Shown here piece by piece: positions 8,332 through 17,117 of a stretch of 64,000 bases of DNA. A program made the position numbers and the translations under genes. Each line of letters begins with the position of its first letter. Positions within the stretch are counted from its first letter, which is position 1. Source of the stretch: Cyanobacteria bacterium SZAS-4 (GTDB lineage: Bacteria > Cyanobacteriota > Vampirovibrionia > Obscuribacterales > Obscuribacteraceae); the NCBI GenBank assembly GCA_018266255.1, contig JAFEAT010000003.1, positions 248,001 through 312,000 of the forward strand, read 5' to 3'. The notes below the pieces were generated by a model. That model ran no database searches. It was not told where the DNA came from and was given only the letters and a program-made list of their open reading frames with translations.

Positions 8332-8736
8332 TTGCGCCGATTGTTGAAACTGCTGCTACTTGTGGAAGCGCTTGTAATAGTTGCTTGTGGAGTGGCTACG
8401 GGGCTTTCCATTTCTCATACCGCTAACTTCAGCGCAGTTTACAGGGCTATTTGCTCCGTATGCATGTTTGCCTCATTGCTATTTACTGGGACCGTAGTAG
8501 CTAACGAGTTTTTATACAATGAGAATCCACTGCGAGTTCGAATCATTCGGACCTCTGTCAGCGTTTTAGCGCTGTTTCTGTCATCATCGATGTGCTTATG
8601 GATCTTTGGTGCAGTAGTCGATGACACCACGATTCAAAGTCGCGCTTATCGTCAGCTCGTCACGTGGCTCGGGTTGCTACCGATTACATTGGCCGCGACG
8701 CTTTTCTTCAAATTGCCTTCAAGCAGCGACCGGTAG
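8332..8736 (+). CDS. Hypothetical small membrane protein
   Basis: A 134-residue protein with about four hydrophobic stretches and a first helix that could act as a signal anchor (LLKLLLLVEALVIVACGVATG). TTG at 8332 is the start because GAGGAG lies at 8318-8323, eight bases upstream. There is no recognisable domain. It is paired with the preceding membrane protein in size, topology and spacing, although the two do not look like close duplicates. Confidence 0.55.
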   Translation: MRRLLKLLLLVEALVIVACGVATGLSISHTANFSAVYRAICSVCMFASLLFTGTVVANEFLYNENPLRVRIIRTSVSVLALFLSSSMCLWIFGAVVDDTTIQSRAYRQLVTWLGLLPITLAATLFFKLPSSSDR

Positions 8737-8879
8737 TTGTGCAAAGTCTACCCTGTCAACCGTCCTGTCAAGGGGTCTCTGGGCTACTAGATTCGCAAGC
8801 GACAGTTGGCGGGCTCGTATCAGGTTTTTCACCAAAATCTTTTGTGTGAAGCAAGATGCCCGTAAACCTTTGAGTCATA

Positions 8880-9779
8880 TCACTTCCTTTTCAGTGCTTC
8901 CAATTCATCGAGAGTTTTCGGCCAGTCTGATTTGAGTAGCCGCGATAAACTGCGGTCTGCAAGCAGCTCTCCGCCATTCTGGCAGCGAGCGCAATAGTTT
9001 GTTTCGTTATCTGCATAGCGGATGCGTTGAATTGCTTCCCCACAGACCGGACAGGGTTTTTGGTAGCGTCCGTGCACAGCCATGTCTGCCCGAAACGCAG
9101 TCACCTTTTCTGGAAAAGATTTTTGTGCTTCTTTGTTCAATCGATCCATCCACAGCGTCAACGTCTCTTTTGTTGCTGCAAACAAGCGCTCCCATTCGGC
9201 TTCGGAAAGCTTTTGAGTGCGTGTTATTGGCGACATTCTAGCGGCGTGCAAAATTTCGTCTGAATACGCATTGCCTATTCCGCTGATGATACGCGGATCG
9301 GTCAAGGCTCTTTTGAGCGTGCGATTCTCGACAGTGAGCGCGTCTTTAAATGCTGCAAGATTGCAGTCGAAAACTTCAATGCCACCAGGGTCGATTGCGG
9401 CTAGCGCTTCTTCACCCTGTAACACGTGCAGAGAGGCACGACGTTTTGCACCTGCTTCAGTGATTACCAAGGACCCTCCGGGAAAATCGAATGCCGCTAG
9501 ATTATTTCGCCCGCCTAGCTTCGCCTCTCGGTTTCTCCAATGCAGGCGCCCGGCAATCATTAAGTGCAACACAAGCCACAAATCGCCGTCTAGCCCAATT
9601 GCGATGCGCTTGCCGATTCGGCGCAGTTGGTGAACCGTTCGACCTTCGGCACTTTCAATCGGTGGCAGTGCAGTACGCAGTAGAAAGGCGCTCGACAACC
9701 GGATTTTTTCCAGTGGCTGACCCACTATCCGGGGTTCAAGAGCGTGAATGTAGGCTTTTATATCTGGAAGTTCTGGCAG
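8880..9779 (-). CDS. Formamidopyrimidine-DNA glycosylase/endonuclease VIII family protein with an apparent CTG start
   Basis: A base-excision repair glycosylase of 299 residues. Family members use the N-terminal proline after Met1 as the Schiff-base nucleophile. Here, reading upstream from the first GTG (9725), the frame continues 18 codons to CTG at 9779, giving L/M-PELPDIKAYIHALEPR, exactly the expected N-terminus. A TGA lies just upstream and no ATG, GTG or TTG lies between it and the CTG. GGAGG stands ten bases before the CTG. Also present are the lysine hairpin region (GKRIAIGLDGDLWLVLHLM) and the zinc finger (PCPVCGEAI...YCARCQ). A GTG start at 9725 would delete the catalytic proline. 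The choice between Fpg, Nei and Nei2 is not settled. Confidence 0.85.
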   Translation of the reverse strand: MPELPDIKAYIHALEPRIVGQPLEKIRLSSAFLLRTALPPIESAEGRTVHQLRRIGKRIAIGLDGDLWLVLHLMIAGRLHWRNREAKLGGRNNLAAFDFPGGSLVITEAGAKRRASLHVLQGEEALAAIDPGGIEVFDCNLAAFKDALTVENRTLKRALTDPRIISGIGNAYSDEILHAARMSPITRTQKLSEAEWERLFAATKETLTLWMDRLNKEAQKSFPEKVTAFRADMAVHGRYQKPCPVCGEAIQRIRYADNETNYCARCQNGGELLADRSLSRLLKSDWPKTLDELEALKRK

Positions 9780-9942
9780 CTTGAAACGTCCTCCGAAGCC
9801 TCAACAGTTAAGCGTTTGCGTTTGCCACAGTGTAGTTCAGTTGTGAATTTCTGGATGCAAGTGTTCTTCTGTATTTTATCCTCTAAATTGCTCTATTGCC
9901 GATTACCCGAGGCTGGCATCGGTTCGTTGGGGAAATAGGTAT

Positions 9943-9977
9943 AGTGGATCTAAATAACACACAGTGGATCTGAATAA
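9943..9977. repeat. Tandem direct repeat, 15-bp unit at 20-bp period
   Basis: AGTGGATCTAAATAA at 9943-9957 recurs as AGTGGATCTGAATAA at 9963-9977, one mismatch in 15. The 20-bp period places both copies on the same helix face, 33-67 bp before the CPBP protease start. They may bind a regulator. The rest of 9780-10009 shows nothing else I can name. Confidence 0.5.
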
Positions 9978-10009
9978 TTGCACCATAAGTGAGAGAGTGA
10001 AGAACTAAG

Positions 10010-10882
10010 TTGAGAAAATTTTGGATTCATCCAATCACTCAAATTGTTGGTTATGTTGCGCTGTTCCTGATCCTATTGTATGGATCTTGGTTTTTCATCC
10101 TGCATTTCTTCAAGATGGCTCTGCTTGTAGAACTGATGCTGAACGAAATATTGGAAGCGATATTTTGTGTTCTTCTTTTGATTTTTTACGTTGTTGAAGT
10201 TCAGAAACGCAAATTCGACAGCACTGGAATTGTTAAACGCGGTGTTATTGTCGAGACGGTGGCAGGGTTCGCGCTAGGCCTCGTTGTTTCTGGTTTGACT
10301 ATTTTCGGCATGTATATGGTCGGAGCCTACAAGCCCGTTGGTATGAACTTGCAAGCCAATTTGATCTATCCATTCATTCTATTTTTCTTTGGTGCAATAG
10401 TAGAAGAAGTAATTTTTCGATTGTTCATTTTTCAGACATGTGAAAGACGATGGGGCACAACGCCAGCCCTCGTGATTACTTCAGTGTCGTTTGGAATGGT
10501 GCACTTGATTAATACAGTGCAACACTCTACCTTCGAACAGCGACTCCTTGGTTGCATGTTTCTCGTGTTCGAAGCCGGTTTTCTTTTAAATGCGCTGTTT
10601 CTTGTTAATCGCCGTGTTTGGCTTCCTCTGGGAATGCATTGGGCCTGGAATTTCTTTGAAGGACCCATCTTTGGCACGATCGTCTCTGGGCAGAACTTTG
10701 GTGCGTCTTTGTTGGTGGCGCAAACGAGTGGCGTCATGCTTGCAAGTGGGGGTCCATTCGGTCCAGAGGGCAGTGCATCTGGGCTCATAGTTGGTGTCGC
10801 ATGCGGTGCTCTCGCTGCCTGGTATTCAATTAAGAGAGGCGCATGGAATCAGCGGCTAGTTGAGACCGAATCAACTTCCTAA
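10010..10882 (+). CDS. CPBP family intramembrane metalloprotease
   Basis: A 290-residue polytopic membrane protein of the CAAX protease/bacteriocin-processing (Abi) family. The three hallmark motifs are present: EEVIFRLF near residue 143 (EExxxR), FGMVHL near 163 and HWAWNF near 211. These supply the glutamate, histidine and asparagine of the intramembrane active site. Members cleave prenylated or membrane-bound peptides, or confer immunity to peptide toxins. The start is TTG at 10010 behind a GAGAG-rich stretch; two 15-bp direct repeats lie upstream. It is monocistronic and convergent with the SGNH gene. The substrate is unknown. Confidence 0.85.
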   Translation: MRKFWIHPITQIVGYVALFLILLYGSWFFILHFFKMALLVELMLNEILEAIFCVLLLIFYVVEVQKRKFDSTGIVKRGVIVETVAGFALGLVVSGLTIFGMYMVGAYKPVGMNLQANLIYPFILFFFGAIVEEVIFRLFIFQTCERRWGTTPALVITSVSFGMVHLINTVQHSTFEQRLLGCMFLVFEAGFLLNALFLVNRRVWLPLGMHWAWNFFEGPIFGTIVSGQNFGASLLVAQTSGVMLASGGPFGPEGSASGLIVGVACGALAAWYSIKRGAWNQRLVETESTS

Positions 10883-10934
10883 GCCTGTTATTCTCTGTCT
10901 CTTTTTGCACTTCGAGGACTGTCTCTGGTGCTAA

Positions 10935-12431
10935 CTATTTCTTGTGCACTTGATTCTTGACGTGGTTTGCTACCGCATCACCGAGCAACTCGTATCCCTT
11001 GGTCGAGAAGTGCAGTTTGTCGTCGGCGGTAAGACCGTTGGCGTGCCATGTTTCGACGGAGCCAGCTCCACCCATGGACTGACGTTGATCGAAGAAGTCC
11101 AGTCCATTCTTTTGAGCAACTTCGCGTTGCGCCGCTACAACCGCGTCTAATCCAGGTAACGTGTTGCCTGTGTTTGCACCAGTGATCGAGTCTCCATCAG
11201 TTGGTCCGACGATCAAGATTGATGCATTCGGTGCACGCTCACGCACATTGTCGATTAGCTTCTGATAGCTCTGTTCGTATTGGGCTTGATTGACTGCACC
11301 AGCAGAATCATTACTTCCAAACGAAAGGATGATCAAATCAGGATTATCTTTCTGGATTGGTTTGTCTAACCAATTGGCTGTGTCTTGCAGTGGATAGTTG
11401 GCGCTGATGCCAGACTTGGCCATCGTGTCGTATTGCACAGGACCAAGTGCTTTAAGAGAATCCTCAATGGCTTTTGGATAGGTTCCGCCTGCTACGTGCG
11501 AATCACCGTATTGCAGAACGCTAATCGGTGCGCCACCACTGTTGGCTCGATCGATAGCTTCTTGCAAGTGGGCTAAGCCTCCGCCGTTCGGAGTTGGGCT
11601 GGGTACGTCTTTTAACGGCTGCAAATCTGATACATCGGCTCTTGGTGCGTTAGACGCTGCTGCGCCGCCGTCTCCTCCAGAGCGAGAACCGCCGCCATCA
11701 CCGCCGCCGCCTCCGCTGCCCGAATCACCTCCACCGCCGCCACCACCGGACGAGCCACCACCTCCGCCACCGCCACCATCCGAACCGGCACTCGGAGCAG
11801 GTGAACCTGAGTCTGAGGGCGCTGATTGGGTCGGTTGTTGCTGCGGCACGTCTTGGGTCGGCGCTACGGGAGCTTCTGGCTGAGGAGTCTCAATTGGCAC
11901 CGGGGCTGGTGGCAAGTCAGGTTCCTTTGCGAGTTGGTCTAACCAGTCTTGTGGGACTTTCTGACCTTTATTGTTGTTAGTAAAGTAGTTGATTAAGTCC
12001 TTAATTGCTGCCTTTTGCAGTTTGTCGGCAAGTTTCTTTCCATCGACTTCTGCCTTGTTTTTTGTTTGCAGTTCGATATTTATAGAGCCATCCTTATTAG
12101 GAGTCTTCTTGTTAGGATTTGGTCTCAACTTTCCATCTTCGCCGAGGAAGAAGTCTGGTTGTTGACCGCTCTTTGCGTTTTCGGCGGGCGTTGTGATGGA
12201 AAACCCTGATGCTTTGTCGAATATAGGACGAAGCTGGTCGGCGGTGGCAGGAGGAATTGCGTCGATTGCGCCGCCATAAATATCGCCTGAGAAATTGAGT
12301 GATGATGGCAGTTCGCGTGGTGCAGTGTAAGCAGCTTGTGGAAGCAAGTCGCCGAAAGCATGAATGAACAAGTCAGGCCCAGCGCTCGGTGGCTGCATTT
12401 GTACGTTGTCTAATGCTTGCGGTCTGGCCAT
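10935..12431 (-). CDS. SGNH/GDSL hydrolase with a glycine-rich linker
   Basis: 498 residues in three parts: an N-terminal region with no recognised domain; a Pro/Gln-rich then almost pure Gly/Ser/Asp linker (about residues 172-258); and a C-terminal SGNH esterase domain. The catalytic blocks are GDSH at 309-312 (Ser311 nucleophile), GSND at 372-375 and D-x-x-H at 471-474. The family removes or adds acyl groups on sugars and lipids. No signal peptide is apparent at the annotated start, which is odd for an enzyme whose linker suggests an envelope position. ATG at 12431 has a weak ribosome site. It is the third gene of a same-strand group with a TonB-C protein and a TPR protein. Confidence 0.8.
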   Translation of the reverse strand: MARPQALDNVQMQPPSAGPDLFIHAFGDLLPQAAYTAPRELPSSLNFSGDIYGGAIDAIPPATADQLRPIFDKASGFSITTPAENAKSGQQPDFFLGEDGKLRPNPNKKTPNKDGSINIELQTKNKAEVDGKKLADKLQKAAIKDLINYFTNNNKGQKVPQDWLDQLAKEPDLPPAPVPIETPQPEAPVAPTQDVPQQQPTQSAPSDSGSPAPSAGSDGGGGGGGGSSGGGGGGGDSGSGGGGGDGGGSRSGGDGGAAASNAPRADVSDLQPLKDVPSPTPNGGGLAHLQEAIDRANSGGAPISVLQYGDSHVAGGTYPKAIEDSLKALGPVQYDTMAKSGISANYPLQDTANWLDKPIQKDNPDLIILSFGSNDSAGAVNQAQYEQSYQKLIDNVRERAPNASILIVGPTDGDSITGANTGNTLPGLDAVVAAQREVAQKNGLDFFDQRQSMGGAGSVETWHANGLTADDKLHFSTKGYELLGDAVANHVKNQVHKK

Positions 12432-12648
12432 TCTTGGACCCGTGCATTTCTAGTTCTTTAGCGATGGTGCCTTTGTCGCTGTGACGCGAAAGCGAAACAG
12501 GAGTGGAGCAGACCGGCTCGAGCTAGACTGGTAATTTGGTTATAGTAGGGCAATCACAATATAGCAGCGCCGAGGGGGGTTGTCAATTAATTTTAATGCC
12601 CATCATCGAGTATAGGCGAGGGGCTGTGGCGCTGGCATGACAGGCTCG

Positions 12649-13476
12649 TTAGGGGGGAGTGCTGGACTTGTTGGCGCTGTTCGAAAAAACGTTGTAGTCA
12701 AACTCAAATTGGATATTTACGTCTTCCGGTGCGCCGTCTGGTAACGGATCGAAAGGCGCGGCATTTGAAACGGCTTTTAAGCCTGCGTCATCGCATAGCG
12801 CGCAGCCGGATGCTCTGAACACTTTTAAATCACTTACCTGACCATGGGCGTCAATTGAAAAGGAGACGCACATGCGTTTTGTTTCTTGCCCTTTCGGCGG
12901 ATACCAGCAGTGTTTGATTTTACGCTGCATTTGTCTCATGTATGGACCAAAATCTATGTCTTTGAGCTGAACCTGAACGTAATCCTTGTCTTTATGAAAA
13001 TAGACATCTAGCCAAAGCAACTTACCAGGACGGCTTGGAGGGTTTTTGATGCGCTTTTGATTCAACAAAAAATCTTTCAGACTTTGATTGTTACTAACGA
13101 CTTCAACGATTTTTCCGTCTTCGTCTATGCGGCAGCTAGCCGAATTGTTCTTATCACTTGGAATATCGATTTTTTTCCACGTCTCTTTCAATTGCTTCGC
13201 GAGCTGCTTACAGTATTGCGTGACCGGTCCGCCGTACGTTCCAGCCGCCAGTGCGGCAGCGGCATCAACCGCGGGCGAGATCCTCGGGGCATACCGTCTT
13301 GTATCTGATGCCGAATCCGTTGCAGTGTTCGAAGATCCCGACGCTGCATTACTTGCCCCAGTAGCATCTTCGAGCGCCCATGCCACCTGAATTGTCAAAC
13401 TGAGGAGCATCGCGAGCGAAATAGCGGATGCAACTTTGAGAAATCGCGCTCTAGCTCTAAGAAATTTGTGCGCCAT
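12649..13476 (-). CDS. Secreted TonB-C/TolA-C domain protein
   Basis: 275 residues. An N-terminal signal sequence or anchor (hydrophobic residues about 15-33, then WALEDA) is followed by a low-complexity Ser/Ala/Thr stretch. Two related modules follow; the second, about residues 180-265, reads MRQMQRKIKHCWYPP...FSIDAHGQVSDLKVFRASG and is a clear TonB C-terminal-like fold. The upstream part (LAKQLKETWKKIDIP...CRIDEDGKIVEV) looks like a degenerate copy. Such domains bind envelope partners. No ExbB or ExbD lies nearby, so classic energy transduction cannot be claimed. The start overlaps the end of the TPR gene by 20 bp, implying translational coupling. Confidence 0.75.
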   Translation of the reverse strand: MAHKFLRARARFLKVASAISLAMLLSLTIQVAWALEDATGASNAASGSSNTATDSASDTRRYAPRISPAVDAAAALAAGTYGGPVTQYCKQLAKQLKETWKKIDIPSDKNNSASCRIDEDGKIVEVVSNNQSLKDFLLNQKRIKNPPSRPGKLLWLDVYFHKDKDYVQVQLKDIDFGPYMRQMQRKIKHCWYPPKGQETKRMCVSFSIDAHGQVSDLKVFRASGCALCDDAGLKAVSNAAPFDPLPDGAPEDVNIQFEFDYNVFSNSANKSSTPP

Positions 13477-14512
13477 TTTGTGCCATTAGAAGTTTTGCTC
13501 TGTCCCGCAAAGCCGTTGATTCTTCGCGTCTACCTTGCCGCATCAAAACATAACTTGCGTAACTGTCCATCGTATCGGCTGCACATTGTAGCAGCACTTG
13601 CATTGGAAAAGTTGTGGTGGCATCAGCATGTTTTCGCAAAAGCGCAGGGTCTTGCAGTATCGGTTCCCAAATCTGCATCGCCGCTTCTAAAAATAATTGC
13701 GCTTCAAAGTATTGATTGAGATCACTTTTTAGTATGGCCAGATCGGTCAATGTTTGCGCGACTGCTGGGTGCCCTTGTGGATACAAATCGACGCGCTTTT
13801 CAAGCTGCTGCTCAAGCACTTCTTGCGACTTGAGCGACTCTCGCGCTGTTCTGTATGCGGTGGCGATTTCTCTTTTGAATTGGTCCGCTTCTCTGGCACG
13901 TTTTTGCTTTCCACGCAATGAGATCAGGTTTTGCAGAATCGGCACACGATGCTCGAGCATCGCAACTTGATTTAGTGGTGCCCACTTATCTAATCGTTGT
14001 TTAGCTTCCATCAATGTGCCATCAGCCGCATCGAGATTGCCTGCCTTTAGATGCAATTCTCCGAGGCTGATCAAGCAATTCAAGGCAAATTCAATGGTCA
14101 GGCGTCCGCCTTGATTGTGCGGACGGTCACCAATCATCTCGTCGACGCCGTTAAAGCAGGCAAGAAGTTTTGCTTGCGCTTCAGGAAATTCTCCCCGCTT
14201 GGCCAGTTCCAGCGCTGAATTAAATTCGCTTCGCCACAACCATTCTGATTCAAACCATCCTAACGTCGTTGATAATGGCCACGCCGACCCGTATAGAGTG
14301 GTCAATTTCCCATTTTCTCGCTCGACTACAATCGGAACATTGCCGTCGTATTGACCGCGCCCTTCGCCTTTGCCGTCATAGTGCATGACCCAGCCATAGC
14401 GCTTTTCGTCGCACCGCGTGATCTCGAACTTTTCTTCGCCGGGAGCACAGTTTCCGTTGACTTGTCGCAAGACTAAGCGTTCAGCTTCAGACTGATCAAT
14501 CATCAAACTCAT
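13457..14512 (-). CDS. TPR protein with an Imm35-like N-terminal domain
   Basis: 351 residues. The first ~80 (RYGWVMHYDGKGEG...NVPIVVERENGKLTTLYGS) resemble the YrhB/Imm35 fold found in immunity proteins and as a free domain. Residues about 95-330 are helical repeats of the tetratricopeptide type, for example FNSALELAKRGEFPEAQAKLL and LTDLAILKSDLNQYFEAQLFLEAA. It is probably a cytoplasmic adaptor. It overlaps the TonB-C gene downstream by 20 bp. No toxin gene is visible beside it, so an immunity role is not supported here. Confidence 0.65.
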   Translation of the reverse strand: MSLMIDQSEAERLVLRQVNGNCAPGEEKFEITRCDEKRYGWVMHYDGKGEGRGQYDGNVPIVVERENGKLTTLYGSAWPLSTTLGWFESEWLWRSEFNSALELAKRGEFPEAQAKLLACFNGVDEMIGDRPHNQGGRLTIEFALNCLISLGELHLKAGNLDAADGTLMEAKQRLDKWAPLNQVAMLEHRVPILQNLISLRGKQKRAREADQFKREIATAYRTARESLKSQEVLEQQLEKRVDLYPQGHPAVAQTLTDLAILKSDLNQYFEAQLFLEAAMQIWEPILQDPALLRKHADATTTFPMQVLLQCAADTMDSYASYVLMRQGRREESTALRDRAKLLMAQNGAQIS

Positions 14513-14622
14513 CCTCGAGGACCGCTAGACGTGATACCCAGTGTGATGCCAGTTAGAACAGATGCTGTTTTGAGAAATGTCGCGTAGTTGAATTTGTGCA
14601 CCAAATATGGTGCCACTCGTGA

Positions 14623-14994
14623 TTAACTCGGTTTGACGGTATTAATCAATTTTGTCATGCGCTCTGAAAGATCCTTGAGCTTGAATGGTTTGCGCATGTA
14701 ATCATTGGCTCCGGAATCTAATCCCATCTGCCGCTCGGCCGCAGAGTCGTTGCCGCTCAGCATCATAATCGGTGTCTTGCCGCCGCTGGCGCGATATTGC
14801 TTGCAAATCTCAATGCCTGTCATTTCGGGCAACTGCCAGTCCATGAGAACGATGTCGAACTCGCCAAAGCGCAGCTGTTCGACCGCGTCGTAACCCGTCG
14901 CCGCAGTTTCGACCATGTGTTTCTCAAAAATAAGCCACTGTTTTACAGTTTCCGAAAGCGATTCGTCGTCTTCTACTAACAGGACTTTAGCCAT
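14623..14994 (-). CDS. Stand-alone receiver-domain response regulator
   Basis: A 123-residue single REC domain of CheY size. The acidic pocket (VEDDES), the phosphoacceptor aspartate in DIVLMDWQLPE (Asp52) and the conserved lysine in MRKPF are all present. With no output domain, it probably acts by protein contact. Its start lies 9 bp after the stop of the REC-HPt-REC-REC-GGDEF gene, so it likely receives phosphate through that protein's HPt. It is similar to the receiver of the OmpR-type regulator at 60834-61508. Confidence 0.9.
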   Translation of the reverse strand: MAKVLLVEDDESLSETVKQWLIFEKHMVETAATGYDAVEQLRFGEFDIVLMDWQLPEMTGIEICKQYRASGGKTPIMMLSGNDSAAERQMGLDSGANDYMRKPFKLKDLSERMTKLINTVKPS

Positions 14995-15003
14995 TTTTTT
15001 GCC

Positions 15004-17028
15004 TCAACCATTACCGATTATTCTATTTCGCCCGCATTCTTTGCCGAGATACAATCTCTGGTCCGAAACGTGCACTAGATCTTCGATTGTCCTTCCATCT
15101 TCCGGAAAACTAGACATTCCTGCCGTGAACGAAACATGGAAAACTTCGCCGTGGTCACCGTTGAACTCCGTTTGTCGAAGTTCCTCAAGTACCCGAGCCA
15201 GTGCTCCAATTGTAGTCTCTTTGGCTTCGTGACGGAACGCGACGATAAATTCTTCGCCGCCCCATCGTCCACGCAAATCTTCTACTCGGAACCTGCGCTT
15301 AAGTAATTGTCCCAGATGTGCAAGCACTCTGTCTCCCGCCAAATGCCCATATGTGTCATTTACTTTTTTGAAATGGTCAACATCGAGCAGAGCCAGCGAG
15401 AAGACCAGGTTGTAGCGCTCAGATTCGGAGATGAGGGCGTTCAACTGCTCCATAAATGCGCGTCTCAGAAAGAGTCCAGAGAGAATGTCGCGGTCTGCCC
15501 TGTCTCTCAACAACCGGGCTCTTTCCAAACGTACTTTTACCCGAGTAAGCAGCTCTACCGGGGCGACGGGTTTTGGCAAGTAATCGTCGCCGCCGGCATC
15601 AAATGCCGCCAGTCTGGCATCTAACTCGGTTTCCGCCGTCAAAAACAGAATTGGGACATCTTGCCAACGTGACGTTTCGCGCAACATCTTGCAGACTTGA
15701 AAGCCGCTGATTCCTGGCATCATTACATCGAGCAAAACCAGGTCGGGAAGAAAGTTTTCCATTGCCTGGAGCACGCCTGTTGGATCGTTCAAAACTTTGA
15801 CCAACATTCCTTCTTTGCCAAGGGCGTGGGCAATGATGCTGGAAAAATCTTCATCATCGTCGATGACCAGAACTCTATGCCTTCCACCACCGCGAACGCC
15901 GAGGAGATATTCGATGCCCTTGTTAAGGGTGCTTGTATTTAGTGGTTTATCCAGAAAAATAGAAGCGCCTGCGTGGGTTGATTCGATGCGATCGTCTGGT
16001 GCTGCGCCTTTGGCGATAAACGCCAGAGGCAGCGACTCGTAGCCGATCATTCCGCGCAATTCGCGCGCCAGGTTCATTGATTCTTCGGGCGACGAATCCA
16101 TGTCGATGATCACAGCATCAAGGGTGGTGGCAGTCGCTTTGTCGAGAGCGTCATGAGCAGAGCTTGCCGCTATTACTTTGATAGGAAGCCCGCTCTGCAG
16201 CGCTTCCTTTCCTTCAGAGAAAAATTCGGAGCCGACCAAAAGCACTTTCGCCATGGCTGAATCGTCTGCCAGTTTCTCTAATTGAGCATGGGTCGGAATG
16301 TTGTTCTCCAGCTCGATTTGCGCCTGATGCGAGACAGCTTCGAAGAGCAACATTACTTCGCTCCAGGCTTCAAGTATGTCGCCGTATTGGTCTTGTTGAA
16401 TTTGCACGATGGCTCGCTCTAAATGCGAAGCAGCCTCACCAACCAGTGTGAAGCCGCATGAACTGGCTGTTCCTTTCAGGTTGTGTGCCAGTCGTCGTGC
16501 TTCCGCCGTCAAATCTTTGTTGGTATTGTTGGTGGTGGCTAATTCAATCGCGTCTGAAATCAGCGATAACCGAGTTGGCAAAACTTCCGCGAAACGTGAG
16601 CGCAAGGTCAAAAACGTTTTTTCTTCTTGCTCGCTGCCAGAATTTTGCTTAATCGCTTGCTGGTGGCGCAGCTGGCTGTCAATCTGGGCGGCAAAAAGCG
16701 AAGGCTTCAAGGGGCGGTGAACGATGAGCTCGACGCGGAAGTCCTTGGTCAGCTGCTGATAAAGGTTCGCTTCGCGCCATTCATTTGAGATGAACGCCAG
16801 TTTTACATCTGGGTAAGACTTCCGAATTTTGATGATTAGACCGATTCCGTCGATGTCGGTCAGCTGCTCGCCGACGATAACAAGGGAAGGACTTTCTTTG
16901 CCGATCTGCTCTAAAACTTCGCGGCCGCTTTCAGCATGCGTAGGAACGTATCCTCTGCCCGAAAGCAGTGACTTAAGCATGGTTACCAGTTGATGATCAG
17001 CGTCAGCGAGCAATATGGTATTGCCCAT
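15004..17028 (-). CDS. REC-HPt-REC-REC-GGDEF diguanylate cyclase
   Basis: 674 residues. REC1 (about 3-125) lacks the phosphoacceptor: the expected aspartate is Gly53 in VIVGEQLTD. HPt (about 145-240) has its phosphohistidine at His182 in AHNLKGTASS. REC2 (about 259-376) keeps Asp309 but lacks the acidic pocket at its start (LLVGSEFF). REC3 (about 384-500) is intact with IDDDED and Asp434. GGDEF (about 514-672) has GGEEF at 590-594 and an inhibitory RxxD site (581-584) five residues earlier, so it should make c-di-GMP under product feedback. The layout suggests an integrating hub for several phosphorelay inputs. It is co-transcribed with a single receiver downstream. Confidence 0.9.
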   Translation of the reverse strand: MGNTILLADADHQLVTMLKSLLSGRGYVPTHAESGREVLEQIGKESPSLVIVGEQLTDIDGIGLIIKIRKSYPDVKLAFISNEWREANLYQQLTKDFRVELIVHRPLKPSLFAAQIDSQLRHQQAIKQNSGSEQEEKTFLTLRSRFAEVLPTRLSLISDAIELATTNNTNKDLTAEARRLAHNLKGTASSCGFTLVGEAASHLERAIVQIQQDQYGDILEAWSEVMLLFEAVSHQAQIELENNIPTHAQLEKLADDSAMAKVLLVGSEFFSEGKEALQSGLPIKVIAASSAHDALDKATATTLDAVIIDMDSSPEESMNLARELRGMIGYESLPLAFIAKGAAPDDRIESTHAGASIFLDKPLNTSTLNKGIEYLLGVRGGGRHRVLVIDDDEDFSSIIAHALGKEGMLVKVLNDPTGVLQAMENFLPDLVLLDVMMPGISGFQVCKMLRETSRWQDVPILFLTAETELDARLAAFDAGGDDYLPKPVAPVELLTRVKVRLERARLLRDRADRDILSGLFLRRAFMEQLNALISESERYNLVFSLALLDVDHFKKVNDTYGHLAGDRVLAHLGQLLKRRFRVEDLRGRWGGEEFIVAFRHEAKETTIGALARVLEELRQTEFNGDHGEVFHVSFTAGMSSFPEDGRTIEDLVHVSDQRLYLGKECGRNRIIGNG

Positions 17029-17117
17029 GAATTCACCATGTTAGGGCGGGTCGTTGAGGGCGGGGCTGCCCTTGATTAGTTTCTACCCGGGTCAGACGGG
17101 CTTCAACTCTTCACCCG

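Noticed and set aside
11542..11883. A proline-rich 113-residue frame on the plus strand.
   Set aside because: It is the mirror of the Gly/Ser linker codons of the SGNH gene on the other strand.
12649..13476. Classical TonB energy transducer.
   Set aside because: No ExbB/ExbD or TonB-dependent receptor in the window, and no long proline-rich spanning segment.
13457..14512. Toxin-immunity pair based on the Imm35-like domain.
   Set aside because: No toxin or polymorphic secretion gene is present, and the protein is mostly TPR.
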